Origin: Olsenella sp. An290 | GTDB taxonomy: Bacteria > Actinomycetota > Coriobacteriia > Coriobacteriales > Atopobiaceae | Reading direction: 5' to 3' | Length of the DNA stretch: 64,000 nt | Assembly (NCBI RefSeq): GCF_002159535.1 | Contig: NZ_NFIU01000001.1 | Span: forward strand, 248,001 to 312,000 | Shown: in pieces, positions 1 through 7,669 of the stretch | How positions within the stretch are numbered: position 1 is the stretch's first letter | Layout: every line of letters begins with the position of its first letter | Notes under the pieces: model-generated | Told to the model about the DNA's origin: nothing | Databases searched by the model: none | The model's input: the letters and a program-made list of their open reading frames with translations, nothing else | Program-made: the position numbers and the translations under genes

Positions 1-107
1 TCCATGCAACAGCTACGCAGGCGGCGGTGCCAACACGGCATCGAATGACTTCGCAGAACTTGACGCACGGAGCCGCCCATGGCGTGCAGGTCGTCCGCCG
101 GCATCTC

Positions 108-244
108 GGGTATGTACACCTCCTCGTAAGGGTATGTACACTTCCCAATCTGGTCGTTCTTCTCGCACAAGGCACTGACCTGCGGTTTTGCGAGAAGAAC
201 CATCCGGCGGGGTGTACATACCCGGAAGGAGGGTGTACATACCC
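108..244. repeat. Palindromic element, GTTCTTCTCG family, copy 1
   Basis: Nested inverted repeats. GGGTATGTACAC at 108-119 and 130-141 faces GTGTACATACCC at 212-223 and 233-244. The interior carries a second inverted pair, GTTCTTCTCGCA (156-167) and TGCGAGAAGAAC (189-200), around the core TGACCTG. The same core (GTTCTTCTCG, about nine bases, then TGACCTG) recurs in the elements at 3324 and 7670. No coding capacity. Bases 1-107 and 245-291 show nothing else I can support. Confidence 0.75.
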
Positions 245-291
245 TCAAAAGACGGGCGCGCCCGCAGGGGGGGCAGCGCGCAGGCGCCGCG

Positions 292-1119
292 TCACGCGCA
301 CGCGTGGACCGCGTCGCGCAGGAACTGCGTGGCGCCCGGCGCCGCCTTCTCGTAGTAGGTGCGGAACCGCTCGTCGGAGACGTAGCCGTCGGCCAGGCCC
401 TTGTGGGCCTCAGGAGTGTAGGTGCCCTCCGGCCAGTACATGCGCAGCCAGTGGCCGTGCATCGCCACGAGCTTGCGCGCCTCCGGGCCTGCCGGATTGC
501 CCGCCTCCATCGCGCGGCGCAGCTGCTCCTTGATAGCGAGCTCGAGCTCGTCGGCCTGCAGGTGCGCCGCCTCGCCCATTGCCACGTACTTCTCGTTGGC
601 GGCGTCTGCCGCCTCGTTGCCGTAGGCCGCGCGGACCTCCGTGCCGTAGGCCTCCTCGTTCTCCCCTACCTCGCGCCAGCGCTTGAGATGCGGCAGCAGC
701 GTGGCCATGAGGGAGACCGCCTCGTCGAGGGAGACGCCGAGGGCCTTGGCCTCCATGGGGGCCGTGGCCTCGATGAACTCGTCCATCGTCATGCCCTTGG
801 CGGTGAAGTCGCCGTGGTCGTAGCAGTACTTGCAGAAGTCCGCGTTCCGGGAGCCGTCCGCCTCGGTGCCGTGCAGCTCCTCGTCGGGGATGGGCATGCT
901 GCAGCACTGGCAGTAGTAGCTCATGGGCATGTCGAAGAAGCGCTCGAGCGGCACGCCAAAGGTGACGCAGATGAGCTTCACCATGTCGATCCCGGGGGTT
1001 GTCTCGCCCGCCTCCCAGCGGCTCACGGCCTGCCGCGTCACGTAGAGCCTGTGTGCCATCTCCTCCTGCGTGAGGTCCGCCTCTTTGCGGATGGCGGCGA
1101 TGGTGTCCTTCATGGGCAT
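292..1119 (-). CDS. XRE-family regulator with zinc ribbon and TipAS-like antibiotic-binding domain
   Basis: 275 aa. Residues 3-58 are a helix-turn-helix of the XRE type (LTQEEMAHRL, then VTRQAVSRWEAG). Residues 70-99 hold cysteines spaced as a zinc ribbon (CQCC and CKYC). Residues from about 165 to the end resemble the TipAS domain, which in TipA binds thiopeptide antibiotics and induces transcription. TipAS is normally fused to a MerR domain, so the XRE plus zinc ribbon arrangement is notable. The start is ATG at 1119, six bases after AGGAGGG; a second ATG two codons later is possible. It is probably a small-molecule-responsive repressor or activator. Its target is not evident because the neighbours are a repeat and an AbiE pair. 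Confidence 0.8.
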   Translation of the reverse strand: MPMKDTIAAIRKEADLTQEEMAHRLYVTRQAVSRWEAGETTPGIDMVKLICVTFGVPLERFFDMPMSYYCQCCSMPIPDEELHGTEADGSRNADFCKYCYDHGDFTAKGMTMDEFIEATAPMEAKALGVSLDEAVSLMATLLPHLKRWREVGENEEAYGTEVRAAYGNEAADAANEKYVAMGEAAHLQADELELAIKEQLRRAMEAGNPAGPEARKLVAMHGHWLRMYWPEGTYTPEAHKGLADGYVSDERFRTYYEKAAPGATQFLRDAVHACA

Positions 1120-1236
1120 AGGGTCCCTCCTTGCTCGGGTCTCTCGGTAGGGCAATTGTCACCGGGCGGGCGACGCCGCACAAGAAACGGGCTGTTGCGC
1201 GACTCCGGCTTTCTCGCTCTCTTGTGAGGATGGGGC

Positions 1237-2124
1237 CTATCTCCAGCTTTCTAGTGAAGGATTCCATACTTTACCGTCGGCAGAGCCGTCGAGCACCGGG
1301 TCGAACAGGGCAGTGGCGAGCGTGGCGGCAGCAGCGATGTCCTCAATGTCAGAGGCAAGGGGAACACTCATGCACAACTTCTTGAATCTGGTTCCTCCCA
1401 TGCCAGACCACTCCGCAGGAATCTCAAAATGATCGGGCAAGGGCATTCTTCTTGCAAGGCATTCCAGCTTTATACGCCGAGATAGCTTCGTGCCGTCAAT
1501 CGTGCTGCTTCGGGCGTATACCACAACATCAGCCAAATCCTTCTGTCTCGAAGAGGGCCTACCACAGTGTCGCTCCATGATGCCGCAGAACTTATCGGCG
1601 AGAGAGCTCTCCGCGGTACATACGCGGTAGGAGCATATTGGAAGGTCTCGCACAGCAATTCGGTCGGCTGGAGTAACGGTGTCGAAATCCTCTTGGGGGA
1701 TGGTGTCAATCACAAGGTCAATAGAAATATCCTGAAGACTCTTGTTTCCCAACCGGACGTGGAATCTCACGTTCATGCCAGAGCGATACTCGTCCTCCGC
1801 CTTGATGAGACTCATTCCGGCAAATGAGAACGTGACGAAGTCCTCCAGATTAAGGGCAGCCAGGTGCTTCAGATCATCAACGGCTTCCTCGAGATTGTTG
1901 CCAGTCGATAGGAGGTCTATGTCACGCGTCGCACGAGCGTCAGTCGTACGCGCGAGCACGCTCAGACCTCCTTTGAGCAGAAAGTGAGAGCCAGGGTCAC
2001 TAAAAACTCGACAGAGGAACCGATGAAAGAAGAATCCCGCATAAGCTCTGCCGGTATCCATCGGCGATGCCTTTGCTGCAGCCTTAATTGCCTTATCAAG
2101 ATCATCTGAAGTCTTATATGTCAT
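1237..2124 (-). CDS. AbiEii/AbiGii-family nucleotidyltransferase toxin
   Basis: 295 aa. Matches the AbiEii (MenT-like) nucleotidyltransferase family, the toxin half of type IV toxin-antitoxin and abortive-infection pairs; family members transfer nucleotides to RNA acceptors. Visible signature: GGLSVLAR near residue 54 followed by TRDIDLL, the G-G and D-x-D motif of the DNA polymerase beta-like fold. Later residues ADKFCGIMERH and DLADVV fit the conserved K and D positions. The ATG at 2124 overlaps the end of the upstream antitoxin gene by 11 bases, so the two are translationally coupled. GC content and codon choice are visibly lower than in flanking genes, suggesting recent acquisition. Confidence 0.88.
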   Translation of the reverse strand: MTYKTSDDLDKAIKAAAKASPMDTGRAYAGFFFHRFLCRVFSDPGSHFLLKGGLSVLARTTDARATRDIDLLSTGNNLEEAVDDLKHLAALNLEDFVTFSFAGMSLIKAEDEYRSGMNVRFHVRLGNKSLQDISIDLVIDTIPQEDFDTVTPADRIAVRDLPICSYRVCTAESSLADKFCGIMERHCGRPSSRQKDLADVVVYARSSTIDGTKLSRRIKLECLARRMPLPDHFEIPAEWSGMGGTRFKKLCMSVPLASDIEDIAAAATLATALFDPVLDGSADGKVWNPSLESWR

Positions 2125-2746
2125 GGAGGTTGCACTCCTCGAATGCTCGACGCACTTTGCGAGCTCTTCCAGGCGTGAGCCCTTCTACGATGGCGCGCAG
2201 CCTCTTAAGGTCAAGGCCCTTCTCTTGAGCGTCATGGTAAGCATCTCGCACAAGGGAGAGCTCTTCATCGTCGAGCACAAGGTCAATGATGGTGCGCTCT
2301 GGCTTTGTTGCGGCAAACCCGCACCCAAAATCGACGTCTTCCCGAGAAATCTGCCGGACAGAGATGCGCACATCAGGGTTTCTGGTTTTGAGCCGTCTGG
2401 GAGCATACATACAGATAGGCGTTAGGAAGAAGTCGCCGATGCCAATAAGGGACGCCGCCGTAGTTCCGCCAACAACGATGCCATCCCACGCGTCATACGC
2501 CATCCGTTCGTGAAGCATCTTCTCGGGAGAAGTCAGCTTCCATGCGGCAGCAATCTCGTCTGCAGGGGAGGAGGTCACCGCCGCCGAACGGTATGCTCCG
2601 TGAGCCAGCCTTACGAGCTTTCCGGCGTTGCACGCCTTTGCGAGGGCGCTGCGAGATATGCCGACGCGCGCCGCTTGGGCAGTTGTAAAGACGCCTTCAG
2701 ATGCGGAAAGTGAATCGATGAACGGCGTCTGTCTCTGTCTACTCAT
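2114..2746 (-). CDS. AbiEi-family antitoxin / transcriptional regulator
   Basis: 210 aa. N-terminal winged helix (residues about 10-50, GVFTTAQAARVGISRSAL) followed by the AbiEi C-terminal domain, as in antitoxins that autorepress abiE operons. It directly precedes the AbiEii toxin with an overlap. The start is set at ATG 2746; upstream in-frame TTG 2791 is less likely. A TACAAT hexamer ends six bases before this ATG, so the mRNA could be leaderless. The gene also lies 65 bases after a structured leader RNA whose own promoter could read into it. Base composition is lower in GC than the housekeeping genes nearby. Confidence 0.85.
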   Translation of the reverse strand: MSRQRQTPFIDSLSASEGVFTTAQAARVGISRSALAKACNAGKLVRLAHGAYRSAAVTSSPADEIAAAWKLTSPEKMLHERMAYDAWDGIVVGGTTAASLIGIGDFFLTPICMYAPRRLKTRNPDVRISVRQISREDVDFGCGFAATKPERTIIDLVLDDEELSLVRDAYHDAQEKGLDLKRLRAIVEGLTPGRARKVRRAFEECNLHDI

Positions 2747-2752
2747 GTTCCA

Positions 2753-2758
2753 ATTGTA
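2753..2758 (-). promoter_or_regulatory. Possible -10 box for a leaderless abiEi transcript
   Basis: TACAAT on the minus strand, separated by six bases from the ATG at 2746. This would place the transcription start on or next to the start codon. No clear -35 is visible. Confidence 0.4.
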
Positions 2759-2810
2759 TCCTATTAGGCTACTTTTGCGGCACATATTCAACCTTCTCGA
2801 AGTTAATTCC

Positions 2811-2882
2811 CTACCAGCGCCGCCTCATTTCCGGTAGCCACTCGTTCTTCTCGTCAAACTGCTCGATGGTTTTCTCGGCCAT
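2811..2882 (-). pseudogene. 23-codon stub of a DUF1016 (YhcG-type) nuclease gene
   Basis: The ORF begins MAEKTIEQFDEKN and stops after 23 codons. Its first 13 residues match the start of the intact DUF1016 protein at 45553 (MAKKSIKQFDEKN), and the upstream sequence matches as well (see the leader RNA). After residue 13 the sequence diverges and ends, so nearly the whole gene has been lost. It could still be translated as a small peptide or act as an upstream ORF for the AbiE pair. Confidence 0.75.
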
Positions 2883-3073
2883 AGCTGAACCCCCGTCTCA
2901 CTCACGGCAAACTAACCTGTGCAGACTGTGAGTTCCGGACTCTTGGGGTGCCGGAAGATGGGCGTACCAACCCACCCGAGACCAACAAGTGTGACCAGTC
3001 CCTACTACCCCTGGTCACCCGCCGGCGCGTACCATTGGGGGCCTCCGCGCCGCTCTTGTCTCTCTCGTGCCCT
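2883..3073 (-). ncRNA. Structured leader RNA, copy A
   Basis: About 190 nt between a promoter and the DUF1016 stub. By hand alignment it differs from copy B (45361-45552) at roughly 15 of 180 positions. Predicted helices: CGGCGCG (3052-3046) with CGCGCCG (3029-3023); GTGACCAG (3018-3011) with CTGGTCAC (2998-2991); TTCCGG with CCGGAA further downstream; CTCAC with GTGAG near the end. Differences from copy B in these helices keep pairing, including one G-C to A-U exchange. I do not recognise this as a known riboswitch or T-box. It may be a cis-regulatory leader or a stable small RNA. Confidence 0.6.
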
Positions 3074-3079
3074 GTAGTC

Positions 3080-3107
3080 AGTATAACACAAATAGGAACA
3101 TTAGTTC
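3080..3107 (-). promoter_or_regulatory. Promoter of leader RNA copy A with LexA-like box
   Basis: On the minus strand, GAACTAATGTTC (3107-3096) matches the Gram-positive SOS-box core GAACnnnnGTTC. Ten bases downstream is TATACT (3085-3080), a good -10. Copy B has the same arrangement with the same 10-base gap. From 3108 to 3323 I see no gene or repeat. Confidence 0.5.
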
Positions 3108-3323
3108 TTCTTTTTGGTATTGGATATCAACTTTTCCAACCGTAGATTCGCAAGAAGCTGGCGACCAGGGGCTGCGGCTTTAGGCTAGACCGCAAGACCT
3201 CGGCGGACGCGGAAACGCCACGATCTCTCTCCGATATCGGCAGATTAAGCCTACTTCAAGCCCACTTCTTCGACGGATAATTTGCCGGTATCGGAACTGG
3301 CGGCGGTGGCCTCGTTGCGGCCT

Positions 3324-3435
3324 CTCCGGGTGTGTACGAAGTTGTAGAGTTGACGTTCTTCTCGCCGACGTGTTGACCTGTGGAAACGCTGAGAAGGACC
3401 GTGTATCAGAAACTCAATCTCGTACACACCCGGAG
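3324..3435. repeat. Palindromic element, GTTCTTCTCG family, copy 2
   Basis: 112 bp with perfect 16-bp terminal inverted repeats, CTCCGGGTGTGTACGA at 3324-3339 and its complement at 3420-3435. The interior contains GTTCTTCTCG (3355-3364) and TGACCTGTGGAAACG, closely matching the element at 7670-7777. No coding capacity. Confidence 0.8.
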
Positions 3436-3549
3436 GGGTAATCCAAAATCCGGCTGTCACGTTTGGCGCGCGGCCGTGTGTACTAGGTGACGGGGCGGCG
3501 GCCGGGCCCCGGACGGTACATTCGACGGACGCGAGAGGAGGCGCTCCCG

Positions 3550-4077
3550 ATGCAGATCCCCCGAGACGCGCTGGACCGGGACCCTGAGCGGCTCGTGCGC
3601 GACTACGCCGACCTGGTCCTGCGCGTGTGCTACACCTACCTGCGCTCAACGGCTGACGCCGAGGACGTCTGCCAGGACACGCTCGTGAAGCTGCTCCTGC
3701 GCGAGGAGCCGTTCCGCGACCCCGGGCACGAGCGCGCGTGGGTCGTCCGCGTGGCGATAAACGCCTGCAAGAACCTGCTGCGGGACTACGGCTCGCATCC
3801 CGAGGCGGACCTCGCCGCCGTGCCGGAGCCCGCAGCGGCGGAGGCACCGGATGAGGACGCGCTCCGGCGGCGCGACGACCGCGTGCTCGCCGCCGTGATG
3901 GCGCTCCCGCTCCCGCAGCGCGAGGCGGTCTACCTGCACTACTACGAGGGCTACCCCACGCGCGAGGTCGCGCGGATCGTCGGCGCCACGGACGCCGCCG
4001 TGCGCCAGCGCCTGAGCCGCGCCCGCGCGAGCCTCAGAGACGACTTGAAGGGAGACCACGATGACTTCCCCGCTTGA
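3550..4077 (+). CDS. ECF-type RNA polymerase sigma factor
   Basis: 175 aa, usual length for an ECF sigma factor. Region 2 spans about residues 15-80 (DLVLRVCYTYLRSTADAEDVCQDT) and region 4 residues 110-165 (LPLPQREAVYLHYYEGYPTREVARI). It would recruit RNA polymerase to a specific promoter set. The start is ATG 3550, nine bases after GAGAGGAGG; the reading frame extends further upstream but without a ribosome site. The 3' end overlaps the next gene by 17 bases, and that gene looks like its anti-sigma partner, so the two are coupled. Confidence 0.92.
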   Translation: MQIPRDALDRDPERLVRDYADLVLRVCYTYLRSTADAEDVCQDTLVKLLLREEPFRDPGHERAWVVRVAINACKNLLRDYGSHPEADLAAVPEPAAAEAPDEDALRRRDDRVLAAVMALPLPQREAVYLHYYEGYPTREVARIVGATDAAVRQRLSRARASLRDDLKGDHDDFPA

Positions 4078-5200
4078 TTCCTACACCGCCTCGATGGACA
4101 GCCTGCACTTTTCCGACGAGGCAAAGGTGCGCATGGCTGAGAGCCTGCGCGCGGCCGCAGCCGCAAAGAATGCCGAGAAGAACGCGCAGTCTGCAGCCCC
4201 TGTCGAGGTCCTGACCGTGTCCGCGCGCCGCCCCGCTCGCCCCCGTGCGAGCCGCTGGGCGCGTGTCGCCGCTGGGCTTGCCCTGGCGCTTGCGTTGGGC
4301 GGGGGCGCCACCGTCGCCGTGGCGGCGGGCGTGCTGCCCAACCCGGCCGACGTGCTCTCGGACGTCTTCGGCGGCGCGCCGGCCCAGACCGAGCTCCTGA
4401 ACGAGGTGGGCCGGCCGATCGGTGCGAGCGCGACCTCGAACGGCGTCACCGTGACGGCCGAGGCCGTGGCAGGCGACCGGTTCAACTACGCCGTGGCCTA
4501 CTCGATTGAGTTCGAGGATTCCGCCGCGCTCGAGGGGATCGAGTTCCACGAGGGCGGCACGCTGACGTACGTGGGGGACGCGTTCCTGCGTGTGGACGGC
4601 GCGATGAGCGGCGGCGGTCTCGTCCGGCTCTACGATGCCGATCCCGGTGACAACACGCTGCAGCTCGTGCAGGTCATGGGGGTGCAGACGTGGAACGACG
4701 CGGGTATCGTGGGCCGCACAGCGCGCTTCTCGATGAGCAAGCTCGAGATCTTCACCGATGAGGGGGAGTTCAAGACGCTGGCGGCCGGTGACTGGAATCT
4801 CAAGTTTGAGATGAACTACGTGGACACGACCGTTGACCTGCCGGCGAGCCAGACAACAACGTGGCAGGGCTCGGACGTTACGATCGACGCCGTGGCGGTG
4901 TCCTCCCTCGGTGTCACGGTGGACTACACGATCGACCGGCAGACGCGCGACCTCGCGCTTCCCGGCGAGGTGAGCGAAGAGGCCCTGGCCGAGCAGGCTG
5001 CTGTGACGGGCCTCCCCGTGATCGTGACCTTTGCAGACGGGACGACGTTCGACGCCACGGACGCCAACGGTTCTTCGACGAAGCGCAGTGACGGCACGAC
5101 CACCGTCTCCAAGGCGACGATCTACGACCACATCGTGGACACGGATGACATCGTGAGCGTGACCGTGGGCGACGTGGAGATCCCCGTGAACGCTGCGTAG
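4061..5200 (+). CDS. DUF4179-type membrane anti-sigma factor
   Basis: 379 aa. A short cytoplasmic N-terminus (about 60 residues) is followed by one membrane segment at about residues 66-90, then a large extracytoplasmic domain that resembles DUF4179 proteins encoded beside ECF sigma factors. The position, directly overlapping the sigma gene, and the topology fit a single-pass anti-sigma factor that senses an envelope signal. The signal is unknown. The start ATG at 4061 follows AAGGGAGACC. Confidence 0.8.
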   Translation: MTSPLDSYTASMDSLHFSDEAKVRMAESLRAAAAAKNAEKNAQSAAPVEVLTVSARRPARPRASRWARVAAGLALALALGGGATVAVAAGVLPNPADVLSDVFGGAPAQTELLNEVGRPIGASATSNGVTVTAEAVAGDRFNYAVAYSIEFEDSAALEGIEFHEGGTLTYVGDAFLRVDGAMSGGGLVRLYDADPGDNTLQLVQVMGVQTWNDAGIVGRTARFSMSKLEIFTDEGEFKTLAAGDWNLKFEMNYVDTTVDLPASQTTTWQGSDVTIDAVAVSSLGVTVDYTIDRQTRDLALPGEVSEEALAEQAAVTGLPVIVTFADGTTFDATDANGSSTKRSDGTTTVSKATIYDHIVDTDDIVSVTVGDVEIPVNAA

Positions 5201-5227
5201 AGCTGCAACAACCGTGCGCTGCAGGAG

Positions 5228-5253
5228 GGGCGAGCCGTCCGAGCGGCCCGCCC
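5228..5253 (+). terminator. Hairpin downstream of the sigma/anti-sigma operon
   Basis: GGGCG-a-GCC pairs with GGC-c-CGCCC, followed by TTCTC. It is GC-rich and only 28 bases after the stop at 5200. The T tract is weak. Confidence 0.5.
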
Positions 5254-5312
5254 TTCTCGCCCGGCAAGATACTTTCCCGAGCGGATCGCCGCACGTGGCG
5301 GTCCGCGCTGAA

Positions 5313-5426
5313 AACTCGCTCAAAGTCTCGCTTTCGCCGCGGAATCCGAGACTATGAGTGAGTTGGCGCAGCAAAACTCGTTCAAAGTCTCGTTCCGACC
5401 GCCAAAACCGAGACTTTCAGCGAGCT
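5313..5426. repeat. Two tandem imperfect stem-loops
   Basis: Unit 1: AACTCGCTCAAAGTCTCG (5313-5330) faces CGAGACTATGAGTGAGTT (5347-5364). Unit 2: AACTCGTTCAAAGTCTCG (5375-5392) faces CGAGACTTTCAGCGAGCT (5409-5426). The units are 62 bases apart, and differences between them partly keep pairing. This family is not seen elsewhere in the window. Confidence 0.7.
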
Positions 5427-5446
5427 GCCGTCGTCCAGAGAGCGAG

Positions 5447-5569
5447 GGCGGTTTTGACACGCTGGATGAGGATGTCGGCAGGGCAGTTGCCAACCTGAAG
5501 CGACTTGCTGATACGGCTGACGGGGGCGACGCAGACAATGCGCGCCCCGAGGGAGGGGGCCGACAGTGA
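5447..5569 (+). pseudogene. C-terminal remnant related to the 65-aa protein at 5886
   Basis: The frame ending TGA at 5567-5569 reads DEDVGRAVANLKRLAD and then an acidic tail. The small protein encoded at 5886-6083 reads GEKDEEAVDELKRLAE and a similar tail. The N-terminal part is replaced by the tandem stem-loops just upstream, so this is probably a truncated paralogue. Its stop overlaps the GTG start of the next gene. Confidence 0.4.
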
Positions 5570-5889
5570 TCTCCGGGGTCGTGCTTGCGCTTGCAAGCGT
5601 CATGTCGCTTCTCGCGGGTATCAAGATGATTGCGAGAAGAACGTGCTCTCCGCTCAAGGCCATCCATCGGAGCAACCTTACGTCGGAGGACGAGCGGCGG
5701 CTCTCGCTTGTGTGCGGGCCGGCGCTTCTGGTGGTCGGGGTCTCGTTTGCCGTGTCGGCATATCTCGCCGTCTTCGTGGGGGATGCGGCCAGCGGTGCGC
5801 AGGCGGTTATCGGGGCCGTGGGGATTGCGCTTCCAGCTCTGGTCATCCTGCTCGCCATCAGGCGCTACAACGGGTCGGCCACATCCTAG
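5566..5889 (+). CDS. Small membrane protein, function unknown
   Basis: 107 aa with three hydrophobic stretches at about residues 3-20, 48-70 and 76-98. It has a basic loop after the first (ARRTCSPLKAIHRSN). The start is GTG at 5566, about nine bases after GAGGGAGGG. The 3' end overlaps the convergent gene at 5886 by four bases. I see no family signature; short three-helix proteins like this often accompany regulators, but no such link is shown here. Confidence 0.6.
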   Translation: MISGVVLALASVMSLLAGIKMIARRTCSPLKAIHRSNLTSEDERRLSLVCGPALLVVGVSFAVSAYLAVFVGDAASGAQAVIGAVGIALPALVILLAIRRYNGSATS

Positions 5890-6083
5890 CCGCGCGAATC
5901 GCGCTCAGGGCTCTTCCTGTCGGAGTCGTACCTCTCCGCCAGCCTCTTGAGCTCGTCTACGGCCTCCTCGTCCTTCTCGCCCATGTCGGGCGCGTCGAAG
6001 GGGCAGTCGGGCAGGTCCGTGTACCAGATCTGCGTGCCGCCGAGGGAGTTCTTCTTCCAGTAGGGCCAATGCGGGACGTCCAT
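5886..6083 (-). CDS. Small hypothetical protein, last gene of the SdpRI operon
   Basis: 65 aa, hydrophilic, with an aromatic N-terminus (MDVPHWPYWKKN) and a charged C-terminal tail. The start ATG at 6083 follows GGAGGAGGAGAGG. It lies 23 bases after the preceding membrane-protein gene on the same strand, so it is likely the fourth gene of the operon that starts at 7533. A related C-terminal fragment is present at 5447-5569. No known domain recognised. Confidence 0.6.
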   Translation of the reverse strand: MDVPHWPYWKKNSLGGTQIWYTDLPDCPFDAPDMGEKDEEAVDELKRLAERYDSDRKSPERDSRG

Positions 6084-6106
6084 CCTCTCCTCCTCCTTTC
6101 GGGGCA

Positions 6107-6556
6107 TCAGGCGCCGGGTCCAAGGCCGCACCTGCGCTCGAGCTCTGCCACGAGGGCGTCGTTGTCGGTCACCGAGACGATGGCGTCGCCGTCATAGGGC
6201 GCCTCGATGTAGACGCGGTCGAGCGAGTTGGCCGTTCCCGCCAGGAACGTCCTGGTGCGCCGGACGCCCCTCACGTGGGCGTAGGGGATCGCCGAGCGCG
6301 TCCCGGCGTACACGACGACGAGACGGTCTTCGTAGAGCTCGACGCGGTTGCTGCGGACGGGCAGGGCCGCCAGGGCGACGAAGGCCGGGACGGGCAGGAG
6401 CGCGAGCCAGCCCCACGGGGACGAGGGGCCCGCGCCCGCGAAGCACACGACGCACCCGACGGAGAGGCCGCCCGCGACCACCGCCATGACGGCTATGAAC
6501 CACGGGTCGGTCCTGCCGGGGAACACCCGCTCCGTCCGCTCGTTCTTCTCGCCCAT
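6107..6556 (-). CDS. Membrane protein with bacterial PH-like domain
   Basis: 149 aa. Two membrane segments at about residues 18-38 and 45-63 are followed by a beta-rich region (VELYEDRLVVVYAGTRSAI, then VRGVRRTRTFL) typical of bacterial PH-like (YdbS/bPH) domains. The start ATG at 6556, reading MGEKNERTE, follows GAGAGGAGGC. It sits 25 bases downstream of sdpI on the same strand, so it is probably in that operon and may act at the membrane with SdpI. Confidence 0.65.
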   Translation of the reverse strand: MGEKNERTERVFPGRTDPWFIAVMAVVAGGLSVGCVVCFAGAGPSSPWGWLALLPVPAFVALAALPVRSNRVELYEDRLVVVYAGTRSAIPYAHVRGVRRTRTFLAGTANSLDRVYIEAPYDGDAIVSVTDNDALVAELERRCGLGPGA

Positions 6557-6581
6557 CGCAGCCTCCTCTCGGACGTTCTCC

Positions 6582-7265
6582 CTAGCGGCCCTCGCGCCGC
6601 CAGACGAGGAAGCTGTAGACGCCCACGACGAGGGTCGCGACCAAGACCGCCGCCATGCCAACCCAGAACGACGCCTCGGGCGCCACGGACGAGAGCAGGG
6701 CGGCGACGAGCATCGCCGCGCCCGCGACCACGAAGACGGGTCCGGCGAAGCGGTGCGTGTGGCGCCAGTTGTCCTCGCTCGCGAGCGTCCAGGGCGTGCG
6801 GATGCCGAAGGTGTAGTTGGGCTTGACGCGCGGCAGGTAGTTGCCGAGCGCGATCATGAGGGCACCGAGCGCGAAGAGGATCGCCGTCGAGACGAGCGAG
6901 CCTCCCTCGGGCACGAGGCCAGAGGCGGTGAGCGGCGTCATCCACGAGACGGCAACCATGAAGAGGGTGATTGCGGCGCTCATGCCCAGGTAGACGCCGC
7001 GGAAGCGCTCGAAGTTGCGCCCTTTGGGGTCGAGGCGCGGAACGGCGAGCATGACGAGCGCGACGACGAGGGGCATGGCCGCCATGACGAGCGTGCCCGC
7101 CTTGTCGCCCCAGCCGTCGACCGCGCCGTCGGCGCCCCAGTGCGTGGGCACCGTCTCCGGCATGGCGGGGTAGGCCAGCAGCGCGTACGCCGCCAGGTGG
7201 ACGACCACCACCGCGAACAGGACGACCCAGAAGGCGCGCTCCCCACGCCCAAGCTCAATCTTCAT
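6582..7265 (-). CDS. sdpI: SdpI-family membrane protein (immunity/signalling)
   Basis: 227 aa. The N-terminal DUF1648-type region has the typical VPTHWGADGAVDGW sequence after the first membrane segment. Several further membrane segments follow, then the SdpI signature NYLPRVKPNYTFGIRTPWTLASE. In Bacillus, SdpI protects against the SdpC toxin and sequesters SdpR. No SdpC-like gene is present here, so it may serve another signal. The start at 7265 lies inside the 3' end of sdpR (11-base overlap), with GGAGG upstream. Confidence 0.88.
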   Translation of the reverse strand: MKIELGRGERAFWVVLFAVVVVHLAAYALLAYPAMPETVPTHWGADGAVDGWGDKAGTLVMAAMPLVVALVMLAVPRLDPKGRNFERFRGVYLGMSAAITLFMVAVSWMTPLTASGLVPEGGSLVSTAILFALGALMIALGNYLPRVKPNYTFGIRTPWTLASEDNWRHTHRFAGPVFVVAGAAMLVAALLSSVAPEASFWVGMAAVLVATLVVGVYSFLVWRREGR

Positions 7266-7533
7266 CCGAAGCCTCCGTTTCCGTGAGCCCGAGGAACCAT
7301 GAGATGAGGCCCTGCAGGACGGTGGTGTCCAGCCGGTAGAGGACGTTCCTGCCCCGGCGCTCCGCCTCCACGAGTCCCGCCTCGCGCAGGACTTCGAGGT
7401 GGTGCGAGAGCGTCGCCTTGTTCTGAGGGAAGTGCTCGCCGATCTCTCCCGCCGTCATGTCCCGCTCGCCGAGAAGCTCGAGGATGCGGCGGCGCGTGGG
7501 GTCAGAGAGCGCCTTGAACCCGTCGCCGACCAT
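7255..7533 (-). CDS. sdpR: ArsR-family repressor, SdpR-type
   Basis: 92 aa winged-helix regulator (ALSDPTRRRILELLGERDMT, then NKATLSHHLEVLREAGLV). ArsR-type metal cysteines are absent, as in SdpR. It is the first gene of the operon with sdpI, the PH-domain protein and a 65-aa protein; this order is the classic SdpR/SdpI autoregulated pair. The start ATG at 7533 follows AGAGGAGGC. The longer upstream reading frame has no ribosome site. Confidence 0.88.
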   Translation of the reverse strand: MVGDGFKALSDPTRRRILELLGERDMTAGEIGEHFPQNKATLSHHLEVLREAGLVEAERRGRNVLYRLDTTVLQGLISWFLGLTETEASDED

Positions 7534-7669
7534 CTCGCCTCCTCTTGCTCGCGGGCCTCTTGCGGTGGAGTATACCCCTGACTGTTCGATGGATGTCGTA
7601 CAGTTCGACATTCGTCGAAATGATTCTCAGTTTGACGGCGCAGAGAGGCGGGGTGTGCGGCGTCTCCCT

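Noticed and set aside
13-533. Overlapping frames across the first palindromic element
   Set aside because: They cross the inverted repeats and lack ribosome sites or protein-like composition.
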